Shown one piece after another: positions 7,768-17,300 of a DNA stretch of 17,734 nt (the stretch's first letter is position 1; every line of letters begins with the position of its first letter). The notes below the pieces were generated by a model, which saw only the letters and a program-made list of their open reading frames with translations, searched no databases and was not told where the DNA came from. The stretch covers positions 1-17,734 of the forward strand of contig JAFDIG010000010.1 of the NCBI GenBank assembly GCA_019308145.1, read 5' to 3'. Source of the DNA: Deltaproteobacteria bacterium (GTDB lineage Bacteria > Desulfobacterota > JAFDIG01). Both the position numbers and the translations under genes were made by a program.

Positions 7768-8718
7768 ATGGCATTTACACCACCCTTAGAGAAATATGCA
7801 GGAAAAATTCGAGAAGTGGTAATTGGAAAAGGTGATAAGGTTGTAAAGCTTGGTGGACATAATGCGATGCCTGGTTGTATTTTTGATGGTGATTTTCCAA
7901 ATTTACCAAAAATTGCGTTAGAAGTTTTTGATTCCGCTCCAGAAGATTGGGCTCCTGAGGCTATTAAACCCTATGAAGATGTGGTTAATGATCCAGTTGC
8001 CTGGGCTAAGAAAGCTGTGGATGTTTACAATGCGGAGCTTGTTTGCCTTCACTTAAAAAGCACTGATCCTAATGGGGAGAATGTTGGAGCTGATGAGGCT
8101 GCACAATTAGCAAAAAAGGTTTCTGACTCTATAAGTGTGCCTCTGATTGTTTTGGGCAGTGGTAATGCCGAAAAAGATGGAGAAGTTGCAGCAAAGGTTT
8201 GTGAAGTATGTGCTGGTCAAAATCTTTTGGTTGGACTTGCTGTCGAGGATAATTATAAAAAGATTGGTGCTGCTGCTATAGGATATGGACATTGTGTAGC
8301 TGCTCAAAGTCCTATTGATGTAAATCTTGCAAAGCAGTTAAATATACTTTTAGATAACTTAGGTGTTCCATTAGACAAGATAGTAATGGAACCATCTACA
8401 GGAGCTTTAGGCTATGGTATAGAATATACCTATTCTGTTATGGAAAGGATTGAGCTTGCTGCGTTATCTCAGAATGATGATAAAATGCAGCTTCCTATCA
8501 TGAATATAATGGCAGTTGAAACATGGAAGACAAGAGAAGCAAAATTGGATGTAGATGCAGAGCCAACATTTGGCGATCTATCCAAAAGAGGGATTTTATG
8601 GGAGGCAATGACAGCAGTTGATCTTATTTTAAGTGGAACATCTTTATTAATAATGCGTCATCCAGAAGCTGTTCGTCTTACCAAGGAAATAATAGAAGAA
8701 CTTTATTTAGGAAAATAA
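7768..8718 (+). CDS. acsD: Corrinoid iron-sulfur protein small (delta/beta) subunit
   Basis: AcsD (CdhD-related) pairs with AcsC to form the corrinoid iron-sulfur protein that carries the methyl group from methyl-THF to acetyl-CoA synthase. The start at 7768 gives 316 residues beginning MAFTPPLEKYAGKIREVVIG and is preceded by AAGGAAAGGAGAG. An in-frame ATG at 7735 would extend the gene into folD with 11 unrelated residues, so I reject it. Family-typical stretches include LGGHNAMPGCIFDGDFPN near the N-terminus, the barrel segment LIVLGSGNAEKDGEV in the middle, and EPSTGALGYGIEYTYSVMER in the second half. Length is like the Moorella protein. acsD precedes acsB here, unlike the Moorella order in which acsB comes first. 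Confidence 0.95.
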   Translation: MAFTPPLEKYAGKIREVVIGKGDKVVKLGGHNAMPGCIFDGDFPNLPKIALEVFDSAPEDWAPEAIKPYEDVVNDPVAWAKKAVDVYNAELVCLHLKSTDPNGENVGADEAAQLAKKVSDSISVPLIVLGSGNAEKDGEVAAKVCEVCAGQNLLVGLAVEDNYKKIGAAAIGYGHCVAAQSPIDVNLAKQLNILLDNLGVPLDKIVMEPSTGALGYGIEYTYSVMERIELAALSQNDDKMQLPIMNIMAVETWKTREAKLDVDAEPTFGDLSKRGILWEAMTAVDLILSGTSLLIMRHPEAVRLTKEIIEELYLGK

Positions 8719-8752
8719 AAAATAAAAATAAAAGATAATAAGGAGGTTTTGG

Positions 8753-10960
8753 ATGTCAAGAATAATTCTAACGGCAGCTATCCGCGGTTCTCATGCGATA
8801 GTTAACCGTGTAGCTAAAAAAGTGGAAGAGGCTATTGAAAAGTTTGGCCCTGATCAAAAGGTTGAACTTCCAAACACTGGTTACTATTTACCTATTATTT
8901 GGGGCATTCTTGGTATACCTGTTACCAAATTGGGTGATATGCCCCGGGTAGTGGAGTATTGTAAGAACCTTCTTCCCCCTATCCCAGATGAAAAGAATTG
9001 GTTGCCTTATTTAGGGCCAGGATTAGATGCTGGTATGGCTACTTTACTTTCATATGATATGGAAGAGGCACTTAAATATTTAGAAGATCCTCTTCCCTAT
9101 CTCCCTTTGGCAGAGGATTGCGATGATGAGCACCTCTGGCTAGGCGCCGCTGATGATAGAATAATGCGTAAAAGAGGTGTAGAATTTGTTGATGGTACCG
9201 CACCAGGTTTTGCTGCCATAGTAGGTGCTGCACCTGACAATGAAACAGCAGTTAAAATAGCCAAAGAACTACAGGAGAAAAATCTTTATGTCTTTATGGC
9301 GAGTGACCATAACGGTGTTAATATGGCTGAACAGCTTAAAGAAGAAGGTGTTCAACTTGGCTGGACAACTCGTTTAGTTCCGTTTGGAAAGGATACTTCA
9401 GCTGCTATTCATGCTATGGGTTTTGCAACAAGGGTTGCCATGGCTTTTGGTGGGGTTAAACCTGGGGATTATGTGAAGATTTTAAGATATAATAAAAATA
9501 GAGTCTTTGCCTTTGTTATGGCATTAGGACATGTAACAGATGAATGGTATGCAGCTGCGGCTGGCTGTATCAACTGGGGTTTCCCTACTATAGCTGACTC
9601 AAACATCCCTCAAATACTTCCAACAGGTGTTTGTACTTATGAGCATGTTGTATCAAATGTACCACATGACCAGATAGTTTCTAAAGCGATAGAAGTTAGA
9701 GGGCTTAAGATCCAAGTTGCAAAAGTGCCTGTCCCTGTTAGTTATGGTCCAGCTTTTGAAGGTGAGCGTATTGGGAAGGATGCAATGCATGTAGAATTGG
9801 CTGGTCCAAAAGCAATGGGAGTTGAATTTTGCACTTCAGCACCTTTAGATGAGGTTCAAGATGGTAAGATAGAACTTGTTGGCCCAGACTTTAAGGATAT
9901 GGAGGAAGGAAGCAGACATTCATTAGGTATTTTAGTGACGGTTGCAGGCAGGAAAATGCAGGAAGATTTTGAACCAATTTTAGAGCGTCAGATACATCAC
10001 TTCCTTAACTGGGCTGAGGGTGTGCTTCATATAGGGCAAAGAGATATTATATGGCTAAGGATCTCTAAAAAGGCAATGGAAAAAGGATTTTCTGCTATTC
10101 ATTTTGGGAAGATCCTTCATGCCAGATTTCACTCTGAATTTAATAATATTGTGGATAAGATCCAAGTTAATATTTATACAGAGGAGGATAAAGTAAAACT
10201 CCTTCTGGATAAAGCAAGAACTGTATGGAAAGAGAGGGATGAAAGGTTGGCAGGACTTACTGATGATGCAGTTGATACATTTTATTCTTGCACATTATGT
10301 CAATCTTTTGCTCCAAACCATGTATGTATTATAACTCCCGAGCGTCCAGGCCTTTGTGGTGCTTATAACTGGCTTGATGGAAAAGCAGCCTATGAGATCA
10401 ATCCCACAGGACCAAATCAGCCAGTAAAAAAAGGTGAAGTCGTAGATGAAAAGCTTGGCAAATGGAAGGGAGTTGACGAATTTGTCTATCCAACCTCACA
10501 CAACACTATTCAATCCTTTAGTGCCTATTCCATTATGAATGATCCAATGACTTCTTGTGGTTGTTTTGAATGCATCACAGTTGTTCTTCCTATGGCTAAT
10601 GGAGTGATGATCGTAGATAGAGACTCAACCTGTATGACTCCTTGTGGTATGACCTTTTCCACTTTAGCAGGAACGGTTGGTGGAGGACTCCAAACTCCAG
10701 GTTTTATTGGGATGAGTAAGTTTTATATTGGCTCAAAGAAGTTTATTTCAGCGGATGGCGGTTTTAAACGAATTGTATGGATGCCTAAGGCTTTAAAAGA
10801 GCAGCTAAAAGATATGTTAGTAAAGAGGTCAGAAGAGATAGGAATCCCAGATTTTTATGACAAGATAGCAACTGAGGAAGATGCAACCACTGAAGAGGAA
10901 GTTATTGAATTTATGAATAAGGTAGGGCATCCCGCTCTTGAAATGGAGCCAATGATGTGA
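8753..10960 (+). CDS. acsB: Acetyl-CoA synthase (CODH/ACS alpha subunit)
   Basis: AcsB condenses a corrinoid-bound methyl group, CO and CoA into acetyl-CoA at the A-cluster. This 735-residue protein is full-length bacterial type, including the N-terminal region that contacts CODH. The ligands of the A-cluster cubane are C513, C516, C525 and C535, with the same spacing (3, 9, 10) as in the Moorella enzyme, and the Cys-Gly-Cys that binds the distal nickel is C602-G603-C604 in SCGCFEC. The uniform offset of seven residues relative to Moorella shows no insertion between these motifs. AGGAGG lies upstream of the ATG at a good distance. acsD is upstream and acsC downstream, the latter after a small hairpin. 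Confidence 0.97.
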   Translation: MSRIILTAAIRGSHAIVNRVAKKVEEAIEKFGPDQKVELPNTGYYLPIIWGILGIPVTKLGDMPRVVEYCKNLLPPIPDEKNWLPYLGPGLDAGMATLLSYDMEEALKYLEDPLPYLPLAEDCDDEHLWLGAADDRIMRKRGVEFVDGTAPGFAAIVGAAPDNETAVKIAKELQEKNLYVFMASDHNGVNMAEQLKEEGVQLGWTTRLVPFGKDTSAAIHAMGFATRVAMAFGGVKPGDYVKILRYNKNRVFAFVMALGHVTDEWYAAAAGCINWGFPTIADSNIPQILPTGVCTYEHVVSNVPHDQIVSKAIEVRGLKIQVAKVPVPVSYGPAFEGERIGKDAMHVELAGPKAMGVEFCTSAPLDEVQDGKIELVGPDFKDMEEGSRHSLGILVTVAGRKMQEDFEPILERQIHHFLNWAEGVLHIGQRDIIWLRISKKAMEKGFSAIHFGKILHARFHSEFNNIVDKIQVNIYTEEDKVKLLLDKARTVWKERDERLAGLTDDAVDTFYSCTLCQSFAPNHVCIITPERPGLCGAYNWLDGKAAYEINPTGPNQPVKKGEVVDEKLGKWKGVDEFVYPTSHNTIQSFSAYSIMNDPMTSCGCFECITVVLPMANGVMIVDRDSTCMTPCGMTFSTLAGTVGGGLQTPGFIGMSKFYIGSKKFISADGGFKRIVWMPKALKEQLKDMLVKRSEEIGIPDFYDKIATEEDATTEEEVIEFMNKVGHPALEMEPMM

Positions 10961-10992
10961 TGTAGAGAGTTTCCGATTTCGAATGTTTGTTT

Positions 10993-11011
10993 AGAGCCTA
11001 TTAGGCTTTTT
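10993..11011 (+). terminator. Attenuator-like hairpin between acsB and acsC
   Basis: A short stem (AGAGCCT at 10993-10999 with AGGCTTT at 11003-11009, one G-U pair) with a 3-base loop runs directly into a T stretch ending at 11011. It has the form of a weak intrinsic terminator and lies 18 bases before the acsC start. It could lower acsC relative to acsB, or be a stabilising 3' end on acsB-terminated messages. Confidence 0.5.
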
Positions 11012-11028
11012 ATGAAAGGAGTTAGTCT

Positions 11029-12384
11029 ATGGGGTTAACAGGAATTCAGATTTACAAATTGTTACCAAAAACTAATTGTAAGGAGTGTGGTGAGCCAACA
11101 TGCCTTGCCTTTGCCATGAAACTTGCCGCTGGGAAGGCAGAATTGGCTAAGTGTCCCTATGTTTCAGATGAGGCAAAGGAACAGTTAAGTGAGGCTTCTG
11201 CTCCACCTATTAGGGGTATTACTTTAGGAACAGGTGAAAACGCATTTAAAATTGGTGAAGAAGTTGTTCTTTATAGACATGAAAAAACATTTGTCAATCA
11301 ACCTGGTTATGGGATATTAATCACTGATACAATGGATGATACAGAAGTTGAAGCTAAAATCAAAAGGCTAAATGAAATGTTTTTTGAAAGGGTTGGGCTG
11401 ACCCTTACTGCTGATTTTGCTGCTTTAAAGAATGAATCAGGGGACCCATCGAAATTTGAATCACTAACTCAAAAGGTAATGGGTTTAACTCAAAAAGCTT
11501 TAGTATTGATAAGTGAAAATGTTGATGCTCTTTCTGCTGCTGGTAAGGTTGCAAAGGATAGAAGGCCTCTTCTTTATGCAGCCACTAAAGAAAATGCAGA
11601 TCAAGTAGGAGCTCTTGCAAAAGAGTTAGGAGTTCCAGTGGCAGCAAAAGCTAATGGATTAGATGAATTAATCGAGCTTTCGGAAAAGCTTACTTCTATA
11701 GGGCTTAAGGATATTGTGCTTGATCCAGGAAACAGAAAACTAAAAGATTTATACGCGGATCTCCATTTTCATCGTCGTGCTGCTTTGAAAGATAAATTTA
11801 AACCACTTGGTTTTCCATTTATTACCTTCCCAAATGAGATGACAGACGATCCTATGAAAGAGGCACTCTATGCTGCTATATTTGTAGCAAAGTATGCTGG
11901 CTTGATAGTTCTTTCTGACTTAGATGCTCATAGAATGTTACCTCTAACAGTACAAAGGTTAAATATCTATACTGATCCTCAAAGACCAATGATTATGGAG
12001 CAAGGAATTTATGAGATAAACAAACCTGACAAAAGCTCCCCTGTTCTTCTTACTACAAACTTTGCTCTTACATATTTTATTGTAAGCGCAGAGATCGAGG
12101 CGAGTAGAGTACCCTCTTGGTTATTGGTAATGGATACCGAAGGTCTTTCTGTTCTTACTGCTTGGTCAGCAGGTAAATTTGTTGCAGATGCGATTGCACC
12201 ATTTGTTAAAAAATCTGGTATAGAGGAAAAGGTTGATCATAGAAATATTATTATCCCAGGGTACGTTGCCCAAATCTCAGGAGAGTTAGAAGAAGAGTTA
12301 GGTGGAGATTGGAAGGTAGTTTTAGGCACAAGGGAAGCCAGTGATATCCCTGCTTTTTTGCGTACCTATGCAAGCAAGGGATAA
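11029..12384 (+). CDS. acsC: Corrinoid iron-sulfur protein large (gamma) subunit
   Basis: AcsC is the large subunit of the corrinoid iron-sulfur protein. It binds one [4Fe-4S] cluster for reductive activation and, with AcsD, the corrinoid that accepts the methyl group. The N-terminal cluster ligands C17, C20, C25 and C42 follow the family pattern C-x2-C-x4-C-x16-C (TNCKECGEPTC then AKC). A TIM-barrel middle (about 60-320) and a C-terminal corrinoid-binding domain (about 330-451) follow; the length of 451 is close to Moorella AcsC. GAAAGGAG precedes the ATG. It ends the acs run in this window; hdrC starts 120 bases downstream, so co-transcription with hdr is plausible but not shown. Confidence 0.96.
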   Translation: MGLTGIQIYKLLPKTNCKECGEPTCLAFAMKLAAGKAELAKCPYVSDEAKEQLSEASAPPIRGITLGTGENAFKIGEEVVLYRHEKTFVNQPGYGILITDTMDDTEVEAKIKRLNEMFFERVGLTLTADFAALKNESGDPSKFESLTQKVMGLTQKALVLISENVDALSAAGKVAKDRRPLLYAATKENADQVGALAKELGVPVAAKANGLDELIELSEKLTSIGLKDIVLDPGNRKLKDLYADLHFHRRAALKDKFKPLGFPFITFPNEMTDDPMKEALYAAIFVAKYAGLIVLSDLDAHRMLPLTVQRLNIYTDPQRPMIMEQGIYEINKPDKSSPVLLTTNFALTYFIVSAEIEASRVPSWLLVMDTEGLSVLTAWSAGKFVADAIAPFVKKSGIEEKVDHRNIIIPGYVAQISGELEEELGGDWKVVLGTREASDIPAFLRTYASKG

Positions 12385-12419
12385 AAATCCATATAATACT
12401 CTTTTTAATTTTGGCTTCT

Positions 12420-12489
12420 AATAGAAAAAAGAAAGATATTTTATTTATTCACTATTTAAATAGAGAAAATGTAGAGGATTTTTTCTATT
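12420..12489 (+). promoter_or_regulatory. Symmetric elements in the acsC-hdrC gap
   Basis: The 120-base gap contains an 11-bp perfect inverted repeat, AATAGAAAAAA (12420-12430) and TTTTTTCTATT (12479-12489). The second arm runs on into T residues to 12494, directly ahead of the hdrC ribosome site GAGGTAGAAG. Between the arms lies a perfect 12-bp palindrome, CTATTTAAATAG (12452-12463). Either could be an operator, or the long stem could bring the RNA ends together near the hdrC start. A TATAAT at 12392-12397 could be a -10 box but has no good -35 partner. Low base complexity makes chance symmetry possible. Confidence 0.35.
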
Positions 12490-12504
12490 TTTTTGAGGTA
12501 GAAG

Positions 12505-13065
12505 ATGGAGCAAAAGGCAGAAGAAATAAGAAACCCTGAAAGAAGTTTAGCCTTAATGGTTAAAGAAGAGACCGGGGAAAATGTTTTTGCATGTTATCAA
12601 TGTTTAAAATGCACTGCAGGGTGCCCCATGAGTTTCGCAATGGATTACCCACCTAATCAGATAATTCGGATGGTACAGTTAGGCTTAAAAGAAGAACTTT
12701 TGAATTCTAAGGCTATATGGATATGTTCAAGCTGCTATACATGTTCGGTGAGATGTCCAAACGATATACATATTGCGCATGTTATAGATTTTTTAAGGAA
12801 TCTGGCAATAAAAGAAAAGGTAAAAACAGCTGAAGAGAATGTGGTTTTGTTTCATGAAATGTTTCTTCAATCGGTAAGCAAATATGGAAGGGCTTATGAG
12901 GCTCAATTTCTTTCAAAGTATGAAATGAAGACAGGAAAGCTTATCAAAAATATGGTATCAGGTTTAAAAATGTTTTTAAAAGGTAGGATGGCTATTTTAC
13001 CGCAAAAGGTTAAAAAAATGGATGAAATAAAAAAGATTTTTTCAGGCTCAGAGGTGCCGAAATGA
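12505..13065 (+). CDS. hdrC: HdrC-like iron-sulfur subunit of heterodisulfide reductase
   Basis: This 186-residue protein carries two [4Fe-4S] clusters that pass electrons between HdrA and HdrB. The ligands are C30, C33, C36, C40 and C74, C77, C80, C84, the standard pair of C-x2-C-x2-C-x3-C motifs of HdrC. After the clusters a Lys-rich tail of about 90 residues continues. No signal peptide or membrane segment is seen, so it is a soluble HdrC rather than the HdrDE or Dsr-type membrane form. It overlaps hdrB by four bases (ATGA), a sign of translational coupling. With hdrB and hdrA it should form an HdrABC-like complex; the physiological substrate is unlikely to be CoM-S-S-CoB in a bacterium. 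Confidence 0.92.
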   Translation: MEQKAEEIRNPERSLALMVKEETGENVFACYQCLKCTAGCPMSFAMDYPPNQIIRMVQLGLKEELLNSKAIWICSSCYTCSVRCPNDIHIAHVIDFLRNLAIKEKVKTAEENVVLFHEMFLQSVSKYGRAYEAQFLSKYEMKTGKLIKNMVSGLKMFLKGRMAILPQKVKKMDEIKKIFSGSEVPK

Positions 13066-13943
13066 TACAAGAGACAGGTTATTATCCTGGCTGCTCTCTA
13101 CATGCTTCATCAAAGAATTTGGATATTACCTTAAAGGATTTGTTTAAAAAGTTAGGGATTAAGTTAAATGAAATACCTGATTGGAACTGTTGTGGGGCAA
13201 GCGCAGCGCATTGTATAGATGAGATATTAGCTTTATCACTTCCAGCAAGAGATTTAGCAAGAGCAGAAAAGGAAGGATTTAAAACTGTTTTGGCTCCCTG
13301 TTCAGCATGTTACCAACGGCTCGTTGTTACTCACGAGATACTTGTAAAAGATCCAAAAAAGATGGAGAAAGTAGAGAAACTTATATCTCCCAATAGTTAT
13401 AAAGGGACAATTGTAATAAAGAATATTATGGATCTATTGATAAATGATGTAACTATTCCAGAGATTGTAGCGAGAAAAGAAAAGGACCTAAACGGCTTAA
13501 AGTTTGTTGCATATTATGGATGTTGGTTAACGAGAATCCCAAGGGTAAAGTCCTTTGATAGTGTAGAAAATCCTGTATCTATCGAGAATATTTTAAAACC
13601 ATTAGGGGCAGAGCCTATTGACTGGCCATATAAGACAGATTGTTGTGGGGGTAGTTTTTCCATCAGCAAAGAAGAACTTGTGATTGAATTAGATGATAAG
13701 ATAATTTCTATGGCAGACAAAGTTGGTGCAGAATGTATTGTTACAACATGTCCATTATGTCAAACCAATCTGGATGTAATGCAAGAGAAGATAAATAAAA
13801 TTAAAGGAAAAGATTTTAATCTACCAGTTTTTTATATAACAGAGTTGTTGGGAATTGCTCTTGGAATAAAATGGAGCAGTAAGATATGGCGATATCATAT
13901 GGTAGATCCTGTAGATTTGCTTAAAAGTAAGAGGTTGATTTGA
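13062..13943 (+). CDS. hdrB: HdrB-like subunit with two CCG domains
   Basis: This 293-residue subunit is the site where HdrABC-type complexes reduce a disulfide or a related acceptor with two noncubane [4Fe-4S] clusters. Both CCG domains are complete: C11, C43-C44, C80, C83 in the first and C154, C194-C195, C230, C233 in the second, so neither cluster has lost a ligand. Length is normal. Its ATG overlaps the hdrC stop. The next gene begins one base after its stop, so translation of all three is probably coupled. In the Wood-Ljungdahl setting its natural acceptor may be a partner enzyme such as methylene-THF reductase or an unknown disulfide; this is inference from context. Confidence 0.93.
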   Translation: MIQETGYYPGCSLHASSKNLDITLKDLFKKLGIKLNEIPDWNCCGASAAHCIDEILALSLPARDLARAEKEGFKTVLAPCSACYQRLVVTHEILVKDPKKMEKVEKLISPNSYKGTIVIKNIMDLLINDVTIPEIVARKEKDLNGLKFVAYYGCWLTRIPRVKSFDSVENPVSIENILKPLGAEPIDWPYKTDCCGGSFSISKEELVIELDDKIISMADKVGAECIVTTCPLCQTNLDVMQEKINKIKGKDFNLPVFYITELLGIALGIKWSSKIWRYHMVDPVDLLKSKRLI

Positions 13944-13944
13944 A

Positions 13945-14307
13945 ATGGAAATAAAAGAAATTATAGAGCAAGTCAAAAGTATAGATAGTGAGACAGCTAA
14001 GAAATTAGAGATGTTAAGAGAGAAAGTGAAAATCTTAAAGGAAGAAGGGAATGTCTATGGGGAACGGTATACTTCACGGCAGATAGATTTAAACATTATG
14101 CCAATATTTGAAAAGGAATTATTCAGGGCTAAGATATTGCTCTCTATAAAAGATGAAGGGAAATCAGTAAAAGAATTAGCAGATGAATTTAAAGTATCAC
14201 CAAAGAATCTTCTTTTTGAAATAGTAGAATTAAGAAAGAAAAACATGGTTTATCTTCAAGAAATAAGGGACAGAACACCTATATATCGTTCAGTATTAGG
14301 GGGATAG
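13945..14307 (+). CDS. Small helix-turn-helix-like protein between hdrB and hdrA
   Basis: I do not recognise this 120-residue protein by name. Residues 1-35 look like a charged amphipathic helix. Residues about 60-99 (ELFRAKILLSIKDEGKSVKE, then LADEFKVSPKNLLFEIVELR) have the form of a helix-turn-helix, and residues 99-116 (KNMVYLQEIRDRTPIYRSV) could be the beta-hairpin wing of a winged-helix domain. It has no cysteine, so it binds no iron-sulfur cluster by itself. It starts one base after hdrB and ends six bases before hdrA, so it is surely part of the hdr operon. It may be a regulator of the cluster, or a winged-helix fold used as a protein adaptor within the Hdr complex; the sequence does not decide. 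Confidence 0.8.
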   Translation: MEIKEIIEQVKSIDSETAKKLEMLREKVKILKEEGNVYGERYTSRQIDLNIMPIFEKELFRAKILLSIKDEGKSVKELADEFKVSPKNLLFEIVELRKKNMVYLQEIRDRTPIYRSVLGG

Positions 14308-14313
14308 AAAGAT

Positions 14314-17300
14314 ATGGGAAAAGTAGGCTCTGTATTGGTAATTGGTGGCGGAATAGGAGGTATGCAGGCCTCTTTGGATTTAGCTGATGCTGGATTCAAG
14401 GTATATATGGTTGAACGTTCACCTAACATTGGGGGAACGATGTCACAACTCGATAAAACCTTCCCTACCAATGATTGTGCAATGTGCATTATATCACCAA
14501 AGCTGGTCCAGGTTGGAAGAGATCCTAATATAGAATTAATAACCAATGCAGAACTTGAAGCAATTGAAGGAGAAGCTGGAAATTTTACTGTTACTTTAAA
14601 GATTCATCCAAAAAGGGTAGACCCTGAAAAGTGTACGGGATGTGATCTCTGTTATCAGTATTGTCCATTAGAGTTAAATAGCGAATATAATCAAAGCCTT
14701 ACAAAACGAAAAGCAATATTTATAAATTACCCTCAAGGGGTTCCTTCAACTCACGTAATTGATAGGAGAGATCCACCATGTTCATATAACTGCCCAGCAG
14801 GATTAAATGTTAGAGATTATGTAGGGATGATTGCAGAGGGCAGGTTTAAGGAGGCGTATCAGATAATAAGAGATAGATTGGCTTTACCAGGCGTTATAGG
14901 CCGTATATGTACCCATCCTTGTGAGGATGCTTGCTTAAGAGGAAAAAAGGTTGAAGAGCCGATATCTATCTGTTTTTTGAAGAGATTTGTTGCAGATAAA
15001 GTAAAAGAAGAGAACTTTAACTATGTACCAGTAATAGAGGAGAAAAAAGAGGAGAAGGTAGCCATTATAGGGTCTGGTCCCGCAGGACTTAGTTGTGCTT
15101 ATGATTTAGCATTAAAGGGATATCCTGTTACCATTTTTGAAACCTTACCTGTTGAAGGTGGTATGTTAGCAGTTGGTATACCAGAATATAGGCTACCTAA
15201 AAATATTTTAAAAGAAGAGATAGATGCTATAAAGAGTTTAGGGGTAGAGATAAAATGTAATACAAGCATAGGCAAAGATATACCATTTGAAGATTTATGG
15301 AAACAGGGATTTAAGTCGATATTTATTGCATCAGGAGCTCATAGATCCAGAAGATTGAATATTCCAGGTGAAGATAAAGAAGGAGTACTTGCAGGAGTTG
15401 AATTTTTAAATGCTGTGAATCTTGGGAAAAAAGTTGAAGTAGCTAAAAGAGTTATTGTGATAGGTGGTGGTAATGTAGCAGCAGATGTAGCAAGATCAGC
15501 ACTTAGGCTTGGTGCAAAAGAGGTTGAGATGGTTTGCTTAGAAAATGATGAAGAGATGCCAGCTCACCCCTTAGAAGTTGTTCAATGTAAGGAAGAGGGT
15601 ATAAAAATCCATAATCGTTGGGGACCAAAGAGAATTCTTTCAGAAGGTGGTAGAGTAACTGGTATAGAATTTATGCGTTGCACCTCTGTTTTTGATGAGA
15701 TGGGTAGGTTTTCTCCTACATTTGATGAAGATACAACCATTACAATTCCAACCGATATGGTTATCCTTGCCATTGGGCAGGCAACTGATCTTTCGTTTTT
15801 AGAAGGAACAAAGATAGAGACCACTCCTCGTGGAATTATTAAGACCGATCCCTTAACTCTTGAGACAACAATGCCTGGCGTATTTGCTGGTGGAGATGTA
15901 GTAACAGGCCCTGCCACCGCAATACAAGCAGTAAGCCAAGGGAAAGAAGCTGCTATCTCTATTGATCGGTTTCTAAAAGGAGAAGATCTTAGGGTTGGAA
16001 GAAAGAAAAAAGAGCCCTATGTTGTAGACCGTGTACCAGAAAACCTGGAATACAAGCCAAGGGTAAGAATGAATTACCTCCCTCCAGAGGAGAGGATAAA
16101 AGATTTTAGTGAGGTTGCTGTTGGATTTTCTGAAGAGCAGGCAAGACGTGAAGCTGAGAGATGTTTGAGCTGTAGGCAATGTTTGGGTTGTGGGATCTGC
16201 GATGAAGTATGTGAGCCAAAAGCAATCATTTATACTCAAGGGGAAGAAGAGAAAAAAATTAAAGTGGGTTCTATAATAGTTGCTCCAGGATTTGAGGAGT
16301 TTGATGCTACTCTTAAAGGAGAGTATGGATATGGTAGATATGATAATGTAGTAACAAGTATAGAATTTGAGAGGATGCTATCTGCAACTGGTCCATTTTC
16401 AAGCGTAGTAATGCGTCCATCAGATGGTGATATACCTAAAAAGATAGCTTTTATCCAGTGTGTTGGCTCCAGAGATGAGGATCACAATTACTGCTCATCG
16501 GTTTGTTGCATGTATGCGACCAAGGAGGCAATCATTGTTAAAGAACATCTTGATTTTGTTGAGCCAACAATATTTTATATGGATATTCGTGCTTTTAGTA
16601 AGGGATATGAGCAGTATTATGAAAGAGCAAAAGAAGAGCATAATATTAGATATATCCGTTCAATGGTATCAAGGGTAATAGAAGATCCAGAAACAAAAAA
16701 TTTAATCATTACATATATAGATGAAAATAATAAGCGCTGTGAAGAAGAATTTGATATGGTGGTTCTTTCTGTTGGAATAGGTCCATCCGTAGGTGTAAAG
16801 GAGCTTGCAGAAAAAATTGGAATAGAGTTTAATCATCATGGTTTTTGCCTTACTCATGAAGATGCACCTGTCTCAACATCAAAAGAAGGTGTATATGTTT
16901 GTGGGGCATTTCAGTCCCCTAAAGATATTCCAGAGACCGTTGCTCAGGCAAGCGGAGCAGCCTGCTATGCATCTGGATTGATTAGTGAGGAACGGAATTC
17001 TCTTATAAAAAAGGAGGAACTTGTTCCTGAGAGGGATGTATCAGGGGAAGAACCAAGAATAGGGGTTTTTGTATGTCATTGTGGGGTAAATATTGGTAGT
17101 GTTGTAAATGTGCCAGAGGTTCGAGATTATGCAAAAACCTTACCTTATGTTGTTCATGCTGAGGATAATCTATTTACCTGTTCTCAGGATACTCAAAAGA
17201 AGATAAAAGAAAAGATAAAAGAACATAACCTTAACAGAGTTGTTGTTGCTTCTTGTTCCCCAAGAACTCACGAACCATTGTTCCAACAAACCATAAGGGA

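Noticed and set aside
14256..14546. 96-codon minus-strand open frame over the start of hdrA
   Set aside because: It lies opposite the well-conserved FAD and cysteine motifs of HdrA and has no recognisable features of its own.
15582..15917. 111-codon minus-strand open frame within hdrA
   Set aside because: It is opposite the conserved GltD-like region, whose plus-strand frame is continuous and motif-rich, so this is a shadow frame.
16460..16678. 72-codon plus-strand frame inside hdrA
   Set aside because: It is in a different frame within the conserved Cys-rich HdrA segment, which is intact; no sign of frameshift or a nested gene.
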